Source: JAHQVI01 sp963727575
Lineage (GTDB): Bacteria > Pseudomonadota > Alphaproteobacteria > Rhizobiales > Rhodomicrobiaceae
Length of the DNA stretch: 64,000 bases
Direction of reading: 5' to 3'
Assembly: GCA_963727575.1 (NCBI GenBank)
Contig: CAVSIA010000006.1
Span: forward strand, 1-64,000
The notes beneath the pieces are model-generated. The model saw only the letters and a program-made list of their open reading frames with translations. It had not been told where the DNA came from and searched no databases. Shown here piece by piece: positions 53,275-62,276 of this stretch. The translations under genes were made by a program, and so were the position numbers. Position 1 is the first letter of the stretch; every line of letters starts with the position of its first letter.

Positions 53275-53478
53275 AAAGCGGCGAGACATTCGGTGCGGTG
53301 CTCCCGATTGGGCCATCCTGAATGGCCCCCGCGAACCGTTTTCGGCCAGGTTGCGGCCGACCGGTTGCAGACCTGACGAGTTCAACATGTCATAATCGGT
53401 AAGTTCGCGTTATCATGACTTAACCGGCGCCGGCGGACCGCCAGCCCGGCGATAAAAAAACATGGGAGGAACTGACTG

Positions 53479-54426
53479 ATGACAGCAAAACTGCGTGTGT
53501 GCACCATTGTCGGGGGCGCGTTGATGGCTTTCGGCATGGGCGCTGCCTCGGCCGAAGACATCAAGCTGGTCACGGGGCCGCAAGGTGGCTCCTGGTATCC
53601 GCTCGGCGGAGCCATCAAGAACCTGGTGGAGAAAGAGCTTCCCGGCACCAACGTGTCCGTCGGTCCCGGCGCGGGCATCGCCAACGTCAAGGCGATCGAA
53701 GCGGGCAAGGCCGATATCGGTTTCGCCAACTCGGTGTCGACGGTCGACGCCATCAACGGCAAGCCGCCTTTCGAAAAAGCCTATAAGAACGTCTGCAACC
53801 TCGCCACGCTCTATCCGCAATATTTCCAGGTCGTCGCGCTCGCCGATGCCGGCATCAACACGCCGGCCGATCTGAAGGGCAAGGCGCTGACGACGCAGAA
53901 GAAGGGCAACACCGGCGAACAGATCACCGCGCACCTGCTGAAAGCCTACGGCATGACCTATGACGACTTGCCGAGCGTCAGCCAGGGCTCCTACACCGAC
54001 AGCGTCAATCTGCTGAAGGACGGTAACGCCAAGTGGTTCACGCTGGGCAGCACGGCGCCGGCCAGCTCGGTCATGGATCTCGCCTCGGCCCGCGACATCA
54101 AGCTGATCGAAGTGCCGGAAGACGGCATGAAGAAGATGCAGGAGATCAATCCGGGCTATAAGCCGATCGTCGTCAAGGCCGGCACCTATCCCAAGCAGGA
54201 CAAGGACGTGACCACCGTCGGCTATGCCACGCACATCATCGCCCGCTGCGATCTCGACGACAAGACCGCGACCGGCGTGCTGAAGGCGATCGTCGGCGGC
54301 ATCGGCGATCTGGCAGCGGTTGCCGACGCGATCAAGGGCGTCGACGCCAAGGAGATGGCCAAGGACATCGGCGTGCCGATGCACAAGGCTGCCGAGGCGT
54401 TCTATAAGGAAAAAGGCGCGCTCTGA
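53479..54426 (+). CDS. TAXI-family TRAP substrate-binding protein
   Basis: 315 aa. Signal peptide (residues 1-25, VCTIVGGALMAFGMGAASAE) then the TAXI fold: IKLVTGPQGGSWYPLGGAIK, VGPGAGIANVKAIEAGKADI, FANSVSTVDAINGKPPFEKA, and QKKGNTGEQITAHLLKAYGM. Length and motifs are complete. TAXI proteins deliver glutamate, 2-oxoglutarate or other acids to fused TRAP permeases; the ligand cannot be read. ATG 53479 has GGAGGAA upstream. The fused permease gene follows 78 bases downstream. This second TRAP system is divergent from the DctPQM set. Confidence 0.9.
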   Translation: MTAKLRVCTIVGGALMAFGMGAASAEDIKLVTGPQGGSWYPLGGAIKNLVEKELPGTNVSVGPGAGIANVKAIEAGKADIGFANSVSTVDAINGKPPFEKAYKNVCNLATLYPQYFQVVALADAGINTPADLKGKALTTQKKGNTGEQITAHLLKAYGMTYDDLPSVSQGSYTDSVNLLKDGNAKWFTLGSTAPASSVMDLASARDIKLIEVPEDGMKKMQEINPGYKPIVVKAGTYPKQDKDVTTVGYATHIIARCDLDDKTATGVLKAIVGGIGDLAAVADAIKGVDAKEMAKDIGVPMHKAAEAFYKEKGAL

Positions 54427-54504
54427 CGCCCCTGCACGTGACGAGACGGACGTCGACACGATGACGTCCGTCTCCCCTCGGGCTCGAATTGCGGGAGCAT
54501 TGCC

Positions 54505-56379
54505 GTGATAGCCAAGCGCTGGCCGTTCTATCTGATCATGGCCGTCGGTCTGGCCATGTCGCTTTACCACCTCTACACCGCGTTTTTCGGCACGCCCGAC
54601 GCGCAGATCTTCCGCGCTACACACATGGCCTTCGCCATGACGCTGGCGTTTCTCAGCTACCCGATGTTCTCGAGTGGCGAGCGCGACAAGCCGGATTTTC
54701 TCAGCCTGGTTTTCGTCGGCGCCTCGATTGCGGCCTGCGCCTATTTCTTCATTCAGAAGGACTACATCGACAACCGCATGATCTATGTCGACGATCTGAC
54801 GACCGGCGACTGGATTTGCGGCAGCCTGATGATCCTGATGCTGCTGGAGGCGACGCGCCGGGCCATGGGCCTGGTGCTGCCGGTCACCGCGCTGATCTTC
54901 ATCGCCTATGCGCTGTTCATCCACGGGACCGAGCCCGGCCCGCTGATGGAGCAGCTCTATCTGACGACGGACGGCATTCTCGGCATTCCGGTCAGCGTCT
55001 CGGCCACCTATGTCGTGCTGTTCATTCTGTTCGGCTCGTTCGTCGAGCGCACCGGCACCGGCAAGCTGTTCATGGATTTCGCCATGGCACTGACCGGGCA
55101 CACGACCGGCGGCCCGGCCAAGGTGGCCGTGCTCACCAGCGCGATGTTCGGTACGGTCTCGGGCAGCGCCGTCGCCAATGTGATGACGACCGGCACTTTC
55201 TCCATTCCGCTGATGAAGCGGCTCGGCTACCGGCCCGCCTTCGCGGGCGCCGTCGAAGCGGTGGCCTCCACGGGCGGACAGATCATGCCGCCGATCATGG
55301 GTGCGGCGGCTTTCGTCATGGCCGAGTTTCTCGGCGTCGCCTACATCACGGTCGCGGCCTACGCGCTGCTGCCCGCCATCCTTTACTTCGCCGCCGTGCT
55401 GTTCGCCGTGCATTTCGAGGCGCGCCGCGTCGGCATGCAGGGCCTGCCGCGCTCCGAGCTTCCCTCGCTGACCGAGACGCTGAAAGAGCATGGCCATCTC
55501 TTCATACCGCTCGTCGTCATCGTCGGCGTGCTGGTCTCCGGCCACAGCGCACCGTTCGCGGCCCTGTGCGGCATCGGCTCGGTGATCCCGACCATCCTCT
55601 TGCGCAAATCGAGCCGCCAGCATCTGACCCTCACCAACATGGTCGACGCGCTCGTCGAGGGCGCGCGCAACGCGGTCGGCGTGGCGCTGGCCTGCGGCTG
55701 CGCCGGCATCGTCATCGGCGTCATAGCGCTGACCGGGCTCGGCATCGAATTCACCAGCTTCGTCCTGCAGTTGGCGCAGAATTCGCTGCTGCTGGCGCTG
55801 ATCCTGACCATGTGCGCCGGCATCGTGCTCGGCATGGGCATGCCGACCACGCCCGCCTACATCATGCAGGTGGCGCTGCTCGTTCCGGCAATCGTCAAGC
55901 TCGGCGTGGCCGTCGAGGCGGCGCATATGTTCGTGTTCTACTTCGCCATTCTCTCCGCGATCACCCCGCCGGTGGCGCTTGCCGTCTATGCGGCGAACGG
56001 GCTCTCCGGCGCGGGGCTGTGGGAATCGGGCTATGCGGCGGTGAAGCTGGGGCTGACCGGCTACATCATTCCCTTCATGTTCGTTTTCGGCCCGTCGCTC
56101 CTGCTGATCGGGGATTGGGGGACGATCGCCATTACCACCGTGACCTCGCTTTGCGGCGTGGTGCTGCTGGCGGGAGGTCTCCACGGCTATCTGATCAGCC
56201 ACGCCAACGCCTGGCAACGCGTGCTCATGATTGCAGCGGCGTTCTGCCTGATCAAGCCGGGCATCTATACTGATCTCGCCGGGGCGACGCTCGCTGCGTT
56301 GGTCATAGCGGCGCAATTGCTGGCCGCCCGGTCGCAGGAGGAGCTTGCAGGGGTCAGGAAGGAAGCGCAGCGGCTGTGA
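54505..56379 (+). CDS. fused TRAP transporter permease (DctQM-type, TAXI-linked)
   Basis: 624 aa from GTG 54505, preceded by GGGAG at eight bases. The first ~150 residues give the four-helix DctQ-like part (KRWPFYLIMAVGLAMSLYHL, DWICGSLMILMLLEATRRAM). The remainder is the DctM part: VLFILFGSFVERTGTGKLFM, FGTVSGSAVANVMTTGTFSI, STGGQIMPPIMGAAAFVMAE, GIVLGMGMPTTPAYIMQVAL, FAILSAITPPVALAVYAANG. Fused QM permeases are the standard partners of TAXI binding proteins. It is intact and faces sctQ tail to tail. Confidence 0.9.
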   Translation: MIAKRWPFYLIMAVGLAMSLYHLYTAFFGTPDAQIFRATHMAFAMTLAFLSYPMFSSGERDKPDFLSLVFVGASIAACAYFFIQKDYIDNRMIYVDDLTTGDWICGSLMILMLLEATRRAMGLVLPVTALIFIAYALFIHGTEPGPLMEQLYLTTDGILGIPVSVSATYVVLFILFGSFVERTGTGKLFMDFAMALTGHTTGGPAKVAVLTSAMFGTVSGSAVANVMTTGTFSIPLMKRLGYRPAFAGAVEAVASTGGQIMPPIMGAAAFVMAEFLGVAYITVAAYALLPAILYFAAVLFAVHFEARRVGMQGLPRSELPSLTETLKEHGHLFIPLVVIVGVLVSGHSAPFAALCGIGSVIPTILLRKSSRQHLTLTNMVDALVEGARNAVGVALACGCAGIVIGVIALTGLGIEFTSFVLQLAQNSLLLALILTMCAGIVLGMGMPTTPAYIMQVALLVPAIVKLGVAVEAAHMFVFYFAILSAITPPVALAVYAANGLSGAGLWESGYAAVKLGLTGYIIPFMFVFGPSLLLIGDWGTIAITTVTSLCGVVLLAGGLHGYLISHANAWQRVLMIAAAFCLIKPGIYTDLAGATLAALVIAAQLLAARSQEELAGVRKEAQRL

Positions 56380-56450
56380 GGGGCGGGTTTGCAGCAGCAA
56401 TCGGGAACGCCGCCGGGCGCTGAAGCGCTTGCCGAGCCGAGCGCCCCTCG

Positions 56451-57536
56451 CTACTTGCGAATGATCCGGACGCCGAGCGCGCTGCCGATCGTGGTCGGCT
56501 CGCCTCGGCCGACGCAGCTATCGTCGACCATCAGGTTGACATAGGTGTGGAACGGCTCACCTGAGCCGATCACCATGCCGGGTTTGAGGTCGCGCAGTTT
56601 TCCGGCCTGCAATTCGATGGTGGCGAACTCGAAGAACACCCTGACCGGGATCTCCCCGACCGAGCCGGCGCCGAGCGGGCCGTCCTGGGCGGCGAGCGCC
56701 GGAGAGCACCATTCGGCTTCCGAACCCTTGATCGGTTTCGCCGCTCTGAGGATCTGGTAGCCGTCCGGCACGGCCTTCACCGGAGCAACATAGCGGTCGC
56801 CGACGACCGCGACGGCGGTTTCGTGCTCGCTGCAATGATGGTCGACCAGCACGATGTCGCCCGGCATGAGACTCTTGATTTCCTCGAGGGTCAGGTCGAC
56901 GACGGCCCACCGGATCCGCGTCGGCACGGGAACGTCGGCGATGCCGGGCAGGGGACCGGCCAGCTTGTCGAACTGCTCCGCCAGCCGCGGCGCGAAAGCC
57001 GGGCCGACGCGCAGCAGGCACCAGGATTGCGCCGCGCCTTCGAGCTCGATCCGCATGGGCAGCGTCACCAGCGTCCCGGCGCCGCCGCTCGAATGCGGGT
57101 CCTTTTGTGCCGACAGGATGGTGACCGAGGCGCCGAGCGCTGCCTCGAGCGCATTCAGCGGCTCGGTCAGCGCATGTTCGATCAGCAGCCCGCAGATTTC
57201 CGGGGTCAGCGTATCGAAGGAAATCGGCGCATCGAGCTGACGCAGCACGAACTGGACCAGGGCTTCCGGCAGCACGAGTTCGGCCTGATCCTGATCAAGG
57301 CGTATGGCGAGCGTCCAGGACTCGGCAATCGCCGGCAGGTCCCTCTGCCAAGACGAGGTGATTTCGACGGCGCGGCCGCCGAGCCGGGCCCTGATCGGCG
57401 CCCGCCGCTTGAAGAAGGCGTTGAGCGCGGGCATGAGACGCGGCGAAACCTCCGGAAGTTGAACCGGCTGCCAGCTTTGCGGCGCCTTCGAGCCGTTGAA
57501 CGAGGCCTTACCGTTGGCCGTGGCGGGGTCAAGCAT
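56451..57536 (-). CDS. sctQ: type III secretion C-ring protein SctQ
   Basis: 361 aa. Two SpoA/FliMN-type domains: one around residues 205-275 (VPVPTRIRWAVVDLTLEEIK, SLMPGDIVLVDHHC) and one at the C-terminus (IPVRVFFEFATIELQAGKLR, LKPGMVIGSGEPFHTYVNLM, GRGEPTTIGSALGVRIIRK). This is the layout of SctQ (YscQ/RhcQ), the cytoplasmic sorting platform that binds SctL-SctN through SctK/L. It is the last gene of the sctJKLNOQ operon and overlaps sctO. The sctR-S-T-U genes that normally follow are not here; instead a TRAP gene ends 71 bases away. Confidence 0.85.
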   Translation of the reverse strand: MLDPATANGKASFNGSKAPQSWQPVQLPEVSPRLMPALNAFFKRRAPIRARLGGRAVEITSSWQRDLPAIAESWTLAIRLDQDQAELVLPEALVQFVLRQLDAPISFDTLTPEICGLLIEHALTEPLNALEAALGASVTILSAQKDPHSSGGAGTLVTLPMRIELEGAAQSWCLLRVGPAFAPRLAEQFDKLAGPLPGIADVPVPTRIRWAVVDLTLEEIKSLMPGDIVLVDHHCSEHETAVAVVGDRYVAPVKAVPDGYQILRAAKPIKGSEAEWCSPALAAQDGPLGAGSVGEIPVRVFFEFATIELQAGKLRDLKPGMVIGSGEPFHTYVNLMVDDSCVGRGEPTTIGSALGVRIIRK

Positions 57537-58047
57537 CCCGAGAATCCTTATTTCCGCTGATCGGCGTCCTGCTGCGAGGCCGCCGCTGGATCTGCTGCTC
57601 GTCGTCCAGCGCCTCCGACAGAGCCAGGTCGCGGCGCTGGCGCTTGCGGTTTTGCATCTTCATGAGTTCCTGAAGCTTCTCGACCCGGAAATGGTGCTTC
57701 CGGTAGATCGTGCTGGCTTCCTTCAGCTCGGTTTTCGCGGTCTCGAAGCCATCGCCGGCGGCCTTCTCGGTCGACTTCAGCGCGGCGAGCCGATCGGCCA
57801 GCGATGCCAGCTCCGACTGGAAATTGGCGATGTCGGCATAGCTCAGCGTCTTGCCCATCATCCCGGAGAGGCCGGATGCTTCCTGCTGACGGGCATGGTC
57901 GACATGATTGCTGATGGCCTGCTTGGCGTCCTCCAGCTCATCCTGCGCCGACTGAAAGGCATTGCGCCGGGCATTGACCTGCTCCAGCGCTTTCTCCTTG
58001 CGCTTCTCATGCAGCCAATGGAGCTGTTTGAGATCATCGCGACTCAT
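57529..58047 (-). CDS. sctO: type III secretion stalk protein SctO
   Basis: 172 aa from ATG 58047. Almost entirely coiled coil: DDLKQLHWLHEKRKEKALEQ, RRNAFQSAQDELEDAKQAIS, FQSELASLADRLAALKSTEK, YRKHHFRVEKLQELMKMQNR, then a basic C-terminus. This is the composition and position (directly after the ATPase gene) of SctO/YscO/y4yJ, the central stalk inside the SctN hexamer. Overlaps both neighbours. Identification relies on context plus fold because SctO sequences diverge quickly. Confidence 0.8.
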   Translation of the reverse strand: MSRDDLKQLHWLHEKRKEKALEQVNARRNAFQSAQDELEDAKQAISNHVDHARQQEASGLSGMMGKTLSYADIANFQSELASLADRLAALKSTEKAAGDGFETAKTELKEASTIYRKHHFRVEKLQELMKMQNRKRQRRDLALSEALDDEQQIQRRPRSRTPISGNKDSRDA

Positions 58048-59395
58048 TCTGAGCAAGCCCTTTCATCTGTGTGCGGACATCTGCGATGTCGGAGGCTTCG
58101 CCGGCCGGCTGCCGCAGGAAGGCGTTGATGCGGTCGATCTTGGAGATCGCCTCGTCCGCCACCGTATCGGTGCCACGCTCATATTCGCCCACCCGCACCA
58201 AGAGCTCAACCTCCTGGTAGCGGGACATCAGCTCGCGGACCCGTCCCGCGGCGCGGCGATGGTCCTCCGGCGAAATCACCTCCATCAGCCGGGATCGGCT
58301 GCGCAGGATGTCGATGGCCGGGAAATGATTGCGCTGCGCCAGATCGGCTGACAGCATGATGTGGCCGTCCAGAATTGCCTGAACCTCCTCGGCGACAGGA
58401 TCGAGCGTGCCGTCGCCTTCCACCAGGATCGTGTAGACGCCGGTGATCGAGCCGGTCGGCGCCGGGCCCGAACGCTCCAGCAGCCGGGGCAGGGCGGCAA
58501 ACAGCGAAGGCGGAAAGCCGCGCCGGGTCGGCGGTTCGCCGGTGGCGAGGCCGATCTCGCGCTGGGCGCGGGCGAAGCGGGTGATGCTGTCGATGAGCAG
58601 CAGCACGTCCTTGCCGGCGTCGCGGAAATATTCGGCGATGGCCGTCGCGACATGAGCCGCCTTGACGCGCTCCATGGCCGGGCGGTCGGAGGTGGCGGCG
58701 ACGACGACGGATTTCGCCTGACCGGCCGGGCCGAGCTGGCGGTCGAGAAATTCGCGCACCTCGCGGCCGCGTTCGCCGACGAGGCCGATGACGACGACGT
58801 CCGCGTCGGTATTGCGGGCGATTTCGGCAAGCAGGCTCGACTTGCCGACGCCCGGTTCACCGAAAATGCCGATGCGCTGGCCGCGTCCGCAGGCGATCAG
58901 CCCGTCGATGGCGCGGATGCCGAGCTGGATCGGCTCGGTGATCAGGCCGCGGCTGAGCGGCTCGGGCGGCATGGCGGCGACGGAGCGAGTTTCTTCGATA
59001 TTGTCCGGCGGCCAGGGCTTGCTGTCGAGCGGTTCGCCCACCGCGCTGATGACCCGGCCGAGCAGCCCGCGACCGACCGGAATGCGCAGCTCGTCGCCGG
59101 TCGGGATCACCTCGGTCAGGCTCGACAGGCCGGACAGCTCGCCGATCGGCGTCAGGATTGCGGTTTCTCCGGAAAGGCCGACGACCTCCGCCAGCACCCG
59201 GCGATTATTGGACGGGTCGACCAGATGGCACAGCTCGCCCAGACGGACATTGGGAACGGTGGCATGCACGACGACACCGAGCAGGCTTTGCACGCGGCCC
59301 TTGACGCGGCGCGGCGAGACCTCGCGGACGGCGCCTTGAAGCCGGCGGAGAATGCCGTCGAGCGCGTCCTTGTCCGCCCCCGCCGCCTCGGTCAT
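58034..59395 (-). CDS. sctN: type III secretion ATPase SctN
   Basis: 453 aa. Beta-barrel N-domain (GVVVHATVPNVRLGELCHLV), then the RecA core with P-loop GEPGVGKSS (~residue 175), VVVIGLVGERGREVREFLD, Walker B VLLLIDSITRFARAQREIGL, and the T3SS/flagellar signature PPTRRGFPPSLFAALPRLLE, then GSITGVYTILVEGDGTLDPV. The C-terminal helical part includes HFPAIDILRSRSRLM. The hexamer unfolds and releases effectors and chaperones at the export gate. ATGA overlap with sctL. Motifs are complete, so it should be active. Confidence 0.93.
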   Translation of the reverse strand: MTEAAGADKDALDGILRRLQGAVREVSPRRVKGRVQSLLGVVVHATVPNVRLGELCHLVDPSNNRRVLAEVVGLSGETAILTPIGELSGLSSLTEVIPTGDELRIPVGRGLLGRVISAVGEPLDSKPWPPDNIEETRSVAAMPPEPLSRGLITEPIQLGIRAIDGLIACGRGQRIGIFGEPGVGKSSLLAEIARNTDADVVVIGLVGERGREVREFLDRQLGPAGQAKSVVVAATSDRPAMERVKAAHVATAIAEYFRDAGKDVLLLIDSITRFARAQREIGLATGEPPTRRGFPPSLFAALPRLLERSGPAPTGSITGVYTILVEGDGTLDPVAEEVQAILDGHIMLSADLAQRNHFPAIDILRSRSRLMEVISPEDHRRAAGRVRELMSRYQEVELLVRVGEYERGTDTVADEAISKIDRINAFLRQPAGEASDIADVRTQMKGLAQNESR

Positions 59396-59988
59396 GGCCG
59401 GCCCCGCGGCTTCGACAGGCCCATGGCCTCGGCGATCGCGGCAAGCTGGGCGTCGATCGTGGCCTCGATGATGGCGAATTCGGTCGAGAGGATGCAGCTT
59501 TCCCTGGCGATCTCGGAGTCGGTCTCGACCGTGACCATCGGGCCGTTGAGCCCCTCCTCGCTCTGATAGGCGGTGAGCGTGTGCCGGACATGGGCCTCGG
59601 CGGATGGATGCACCTTGACGCGCACCGCCTTGGCCTCGCGGAAATCGGCCAGGGCGTTGCGGGCGGCGCGCGCCACCAGCTCGGCATTGTCGAACTCGTT
59701 GAGAATGCGACGGACGATGTCGAAGGCGAGCTTGGCGACTTCCTTGTCCAGCGAGAGCATATAGCGGTCGACCTTGGCGGCGGTCTCTCCAACCAGGCGG
59801 CTCGCATCCTGCCGGGCCGCCGCCATTCCGTCGGCATAGCCGCGTTCGCGCTCGGCGGCATAGATCGACTTCGCTTCGGCCAGCAGCTTATAGGCATCGC
59901 GCCAAGCGTTTTCCTCGCCGGCGCGGATGATCTTGGCGCCCGGCGCCCGGGGCAGGTCCTTGGCGGAGAGTGCGGGATGATCCTGCAT
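59392..59988 (-). CDS. sctL: type III secretion stator protein SctL
   Basis: 198 aa. The N-terminus is polar, followed by a helical stalk (RDAYKLLAEAKSIYAAERER, GYADGMAAARQDASRLVGET) and the FliH/HrpE C-terminal domain (LSLDKEVAKLAFDIVRRILN, VRVKVHPSAEAHVRHTLTAY, ILSTEFAIIEATIDAQLAAI). SctL dimers tether and regulate the ATPase. It starts one base after the sctK stop and overlaps sctN by ATGA. The equivalent gene in rhizobia is nolV. Confidence 0.87.
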   Translation of the reverse strand: MQDHPALSAKDLPRAPGAKIIRAGEENAWRDAYKLLAEAKSIYAAERERGYADGMAAARQDASRLVGETAAKVDRYMLSLDKEVAKLAFDIVRRILNEFDNAELVARAARNALADFREAKAVRVKVHPSAEAHVRHTLTAYQSEEGLNGPMVTVETDSEIARESCILSTEFAIIEATIDAQLAAIAEAMGLSKPRGRP

Positions 59989-59989
59989 G

Positions 59990-60610
59990 TCAGACCACTC
60001 CCGCTGCCGCGCGTTTGAAGATCACCGGACCGGTTTCCTGGAATTCCGGATCGACCGGCGCATCGAGGCCGTCGCTTGGCGGCAGCTTCAGCCGCACCCG
60101 CGCGCCGACGGCGGGATCGAGGGTCTCGCACCAAGCCGCAAGACAGCTCCAGCCGCTTTCGACGAGACGGTCCTGAAAGCTGTCAACGGGAGCAATGGTG
60201 GTATGCGGTCCGGCAAGATCGCGGTGTTTCAAGGCGAACGAACACAGCTCCTCGCCGACCTGGTCCTGCAATGCGGCGACATCGGCGGCAAGGATGGTGT
60301 TGGCGATCGCGGCGGCCCAATAGATCGCGCCCGAACGCAGCACCATTTCCTCCAGCTTGCCCGCAGAGGAGGTGGCTATCGCCCGGTCGGTCTCATCGCC
60401 GGCATCGGAGACTTCCGGGGGAAGCCAGCACTGTTCCTTCACGATTTCCGCCAGCCGCCCTTGTAGCCGGCTATTGGCCTTCAGCGCCGTGCAAAGCTCC
60501 AGCGGCACGGCGCTGCCCATGCATTGGGCGAGGCGCTCAGTGTCGATGTAGCTCGCGGGCTCGTCGATGAAGGCGCGCCATTTCGGATCCTCTGACGCGA
60601 TCATCGTCAT
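59990..60610 (-). CDS. sctK: type III secretion protein SctK (NolU-like)
   Basis: 206 aa from ATG 60610, which overlaps the sctJ stop as ATGA. Segments PKWRAFIDEPASYIDTERLA, QGRLAEIVKEQCWLPPEVSD, VLRSGAIYWAAAIANTILAA and CSFALKHRDLAGPHTTIAPV read as a helical cytoplasmic protein. No strong motif is visible, and SctK/NolU proteins are poorly conserved, so the call rests on the gene order J-K-L-N. SctK links SctQ to the SctD ring. Confidence 0.7.
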   Translation of the reverse strand: MTMIASEDPKWRAFIDEPASYIDTERLAQCMGSAVPLELCTALKANSRLQGRLAEIVKEQCWLPPEVSDAGDETDRAIATSSAGKLEEMVLRSGAIYWAAAIANTILAADVAALQDQVGEELCSFALKHRDLAGPHTTIAPVDSFQDRLVESGWSCLAAWCETLDPAVGARVRLKLPPSDGLDAPVDPEFQETGPVIFKRAAAGVV

Positions 60611-61449
60611 GATGTTTTCGCCCGGGTCGAGGTCGGCAGAATGTAGACGCGTTTGCGCTGCGCCGCGAGCAGGAATGCCAGCCCCCCGCAAGCGGCAACG
60701 AGCAGGACCAAGAGGCTGTAGAAGATCCACGCCGCGCGGGCGACGCTGTCGCGGTGGATCCACATGCCGAGGAAGGTGGACATCTCTTGATCCGATTTGC
60801 CGGCAGCGGGTGCGGGCGGCGGATCGACGGGGACGAGAACCACCGATACCTTGTCGTAGGAGAGGCCGGCGATGCCATTGGCCACCAGCATCTTGACCTG
60901 CGGGATCTGACTGTTCAGTGGCGCGCTCGCCAAATGACGGATGAACACCGAGGCCGAGGACGGAATGAGCTGCTGGCGCAGAGGATCGTTCTCCGGCAGC
61001 ACCAGATGGACGCGGGCGGTCAGCACGCCGTCGATGTCCGAAATCGTCCGCGAAAGCTCCTGGCTCAGCGCATAGATCATCTGCGCCCGTTCCTGGACCG
61101 GCGAGGCGACGATGCCGTCGTTCTTGAACACCTCGCCGAGCGAGGCGAAATTCTGCTTGGGCAGGCCGTGGTCGTTGAGGATCGCGATGGCTTCGGAGAA
61201 GCGGCCTTCGTCGACCTTCACGGCATATTTGCCGTCCTTGCCGACAACGCGTTCGGCCGGGATACCCTGGCGGAACAGCACCGAGATGATGTCGTTGGCC
61301 TGACGCTGATCGAGATTGTCGTAGAGCTGTACGTTGCACGCGGTTAGAAACAGCACCGATGAAACCAGAGCGGCAGCGCGGGCGCACCGAGCGAGAGCCT
61401 TCTTGCGCCACCTGCGTTCTCGATGCGCGGATGCGGAAACTGACTGCAC
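60607..61449 (-). CDS. sctJ: type III secretion inner-membrane ring lipoprotein SctJ
   Basis: 280 aa from GTG 61449, with AAGGAG six bases upstream. A basic N-terminus leads to a lipobox (VSSVLFLTAC, Cys ~38). The YscJ/FliF ring domains follow: YDNLDQRQANDIISVLFRQG, FSEAIAILNDHGLPKQNFAS, RAQMIYALSQELSRTISDID, VLTARVHLVLPENDPL, and VKMLVANGIAGLSYDKVSVV. One C-terminal membrane helix (~245-268, IFYSLLVLLVAACGGLAFLL) is also present, as in YscJ/RhcJ. It is the first gene of the J-K-L-N-O-Q operon. The N-terminal basic leader before the lipobox is longer than usual. Confidence 0.9.
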   Translation of the reverse strand: MQSVSASAHRERRWRKKALARCARAAALVSSVLFLTACNVQLYDNLDQRQANDIISVLFRQGIPAERVVGKDGKYAVKVDEGRFSEAIAILNDHGLPKQNFASLGEVFKNDGIVASPVQERAQMIYALSQELSRTISDIDGVLTARVHLVLPENDPLRQQLIPSSASVFIRHLASAPLNSQIPQVKMLVANGIAGLSYDKVSVVLVPVDPPPAPAAGKSDQEMSTFLGMWIHRDSVARAAWIFYSLLVLLVAACGGLAFLLAAQRKRVYILPTSTRAKTS

Positions 61450-61937
61450 GGTGACTCCTTATACACTGCCGATGACGCGAAGCTTTTATAACATTTCGTC
61501 GATCAAATTATGACGTTTTGTCAATCATCTTTCGTGTTCCCATAATTCTCGGGAGGAAAAAGAGGCAAGTAGGCATCTCTTTTACCCGAACGTCTCGGTG
61601 TTTAAATTCATCTCAGTGAATTTTTAAACGAAATTGTTTGGAAGTACATATATTTAGGCAATAATGTGGCGATATCGATTTGGACAGCGACGAAGCACAT
61701 CATATTATTGCCATAAACCCCGGACGCGTTGAAAACATTACTCACCTCGGGCTTCAAATACAAGCTTTTGTTCCAGATTGACTTGGATGGGCTTTCGCGG
61801 TTAGCTAACACAGACTAGTTGCGACAGGTCTGTCTATCCGCGAGTGCACATATGCCGTTTGGCGCCGACGACATGGCTCCATGGACGATTGTCAGTCATA
61901 AGGACCCGCTGTACTTGCGGCGTCAGGGCTGAGATCC
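61450..61937. other. divergent intergenic region of the type III secretion operons
   Basis: About 490 bases, AT-richer than its surroundings. It must hold promoters for sctJ (leftward) and the TPR-sctV genes (rightward). Visible structure: an imperfect inverted repeat, GTTTAAATTCA (61600-61610) and TGAATTTTTAAAC (61617-61629), and TGAC-GTTTT-GTCA near 61510. I looked for a rhizobial tts box (GTCAG...TCGAAAGC type) and saw no convincing match. No gene is supported. Confidence 0.4.
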
Positions 61938-62276
61938 ATGGATCAGAGAGAGAACACGCTGCAGCTTCTGCACGCGCTTGGCTTCATCTATGCCAATCAC
62001 GGGCAGACCAAACGCGCGCTGGTTCTCCAACTCCTGGCCTCGCGTCTCGAACCGGACAACCGGCAGCTCCTGCGCACGCTGGCCTACACCTTTCTCAATG
62101 ACGGCGCGCCCGATCGCGCTCTCGCGGTGATTTCACGCTTGAGGGCGCTCGACGAGGACGATCCGTCGCTCGATCTGCTGCAGAGCCGCGCCTTGTGGTT
62201 TGCCGGACGGCGCACCGAGGCGCGGCGCTTCTTCCAACATTTCATCGAACGTCGCAGGCGGGATACCCATGCTTAA
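61938..62276 (+). CDS. TPR-like type III secretion accessory protein (y4yS-like)
   Basis: 112 aa. Three helix-pair repeats are visible: LLHALGFIYANHGQTKRALVLQ-type, LEPDNRQLLRTLAYTFLNDG and DEDDPSLDLLQSRALWFAGR, followed by ARRFFQHFIERRRR. Small tetratricopeptide proteins are encoded beside sctV in rhizobial type III clusters (y4yS), and the gene here overlaps sctV by eight bases. It may be a chaperone or an inner-membrane assembly factor. The function is not established. Confidence 0.7.
   Translation: MDQRENTLQLLHALGFIYANHGQTKRALVLQLLASRLEPDNRQLLRTLAYTFLNDGAPDRALAVISRLRALDEDDPSLDLLQSRALWFAGRRTEARRFFQHFIERRRRDTHA

Noticed and set aside
53413..56400. A 995-codon open frame on the minus strand opposite the TAXI/TRAP genes
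   Set aside because: It is fully antisense to two genes with clear families. Its product is rich in Arg, His, Asp and Gln without any motif, the usual look of antisense frames of GC-rich membrane-protein genes.
61450..61937. A tts box for TtsI control of the type III genes
   Set aside because: No stretch matches the expected GTCAG...TCGAAAGC-type pattern well enough to claim.
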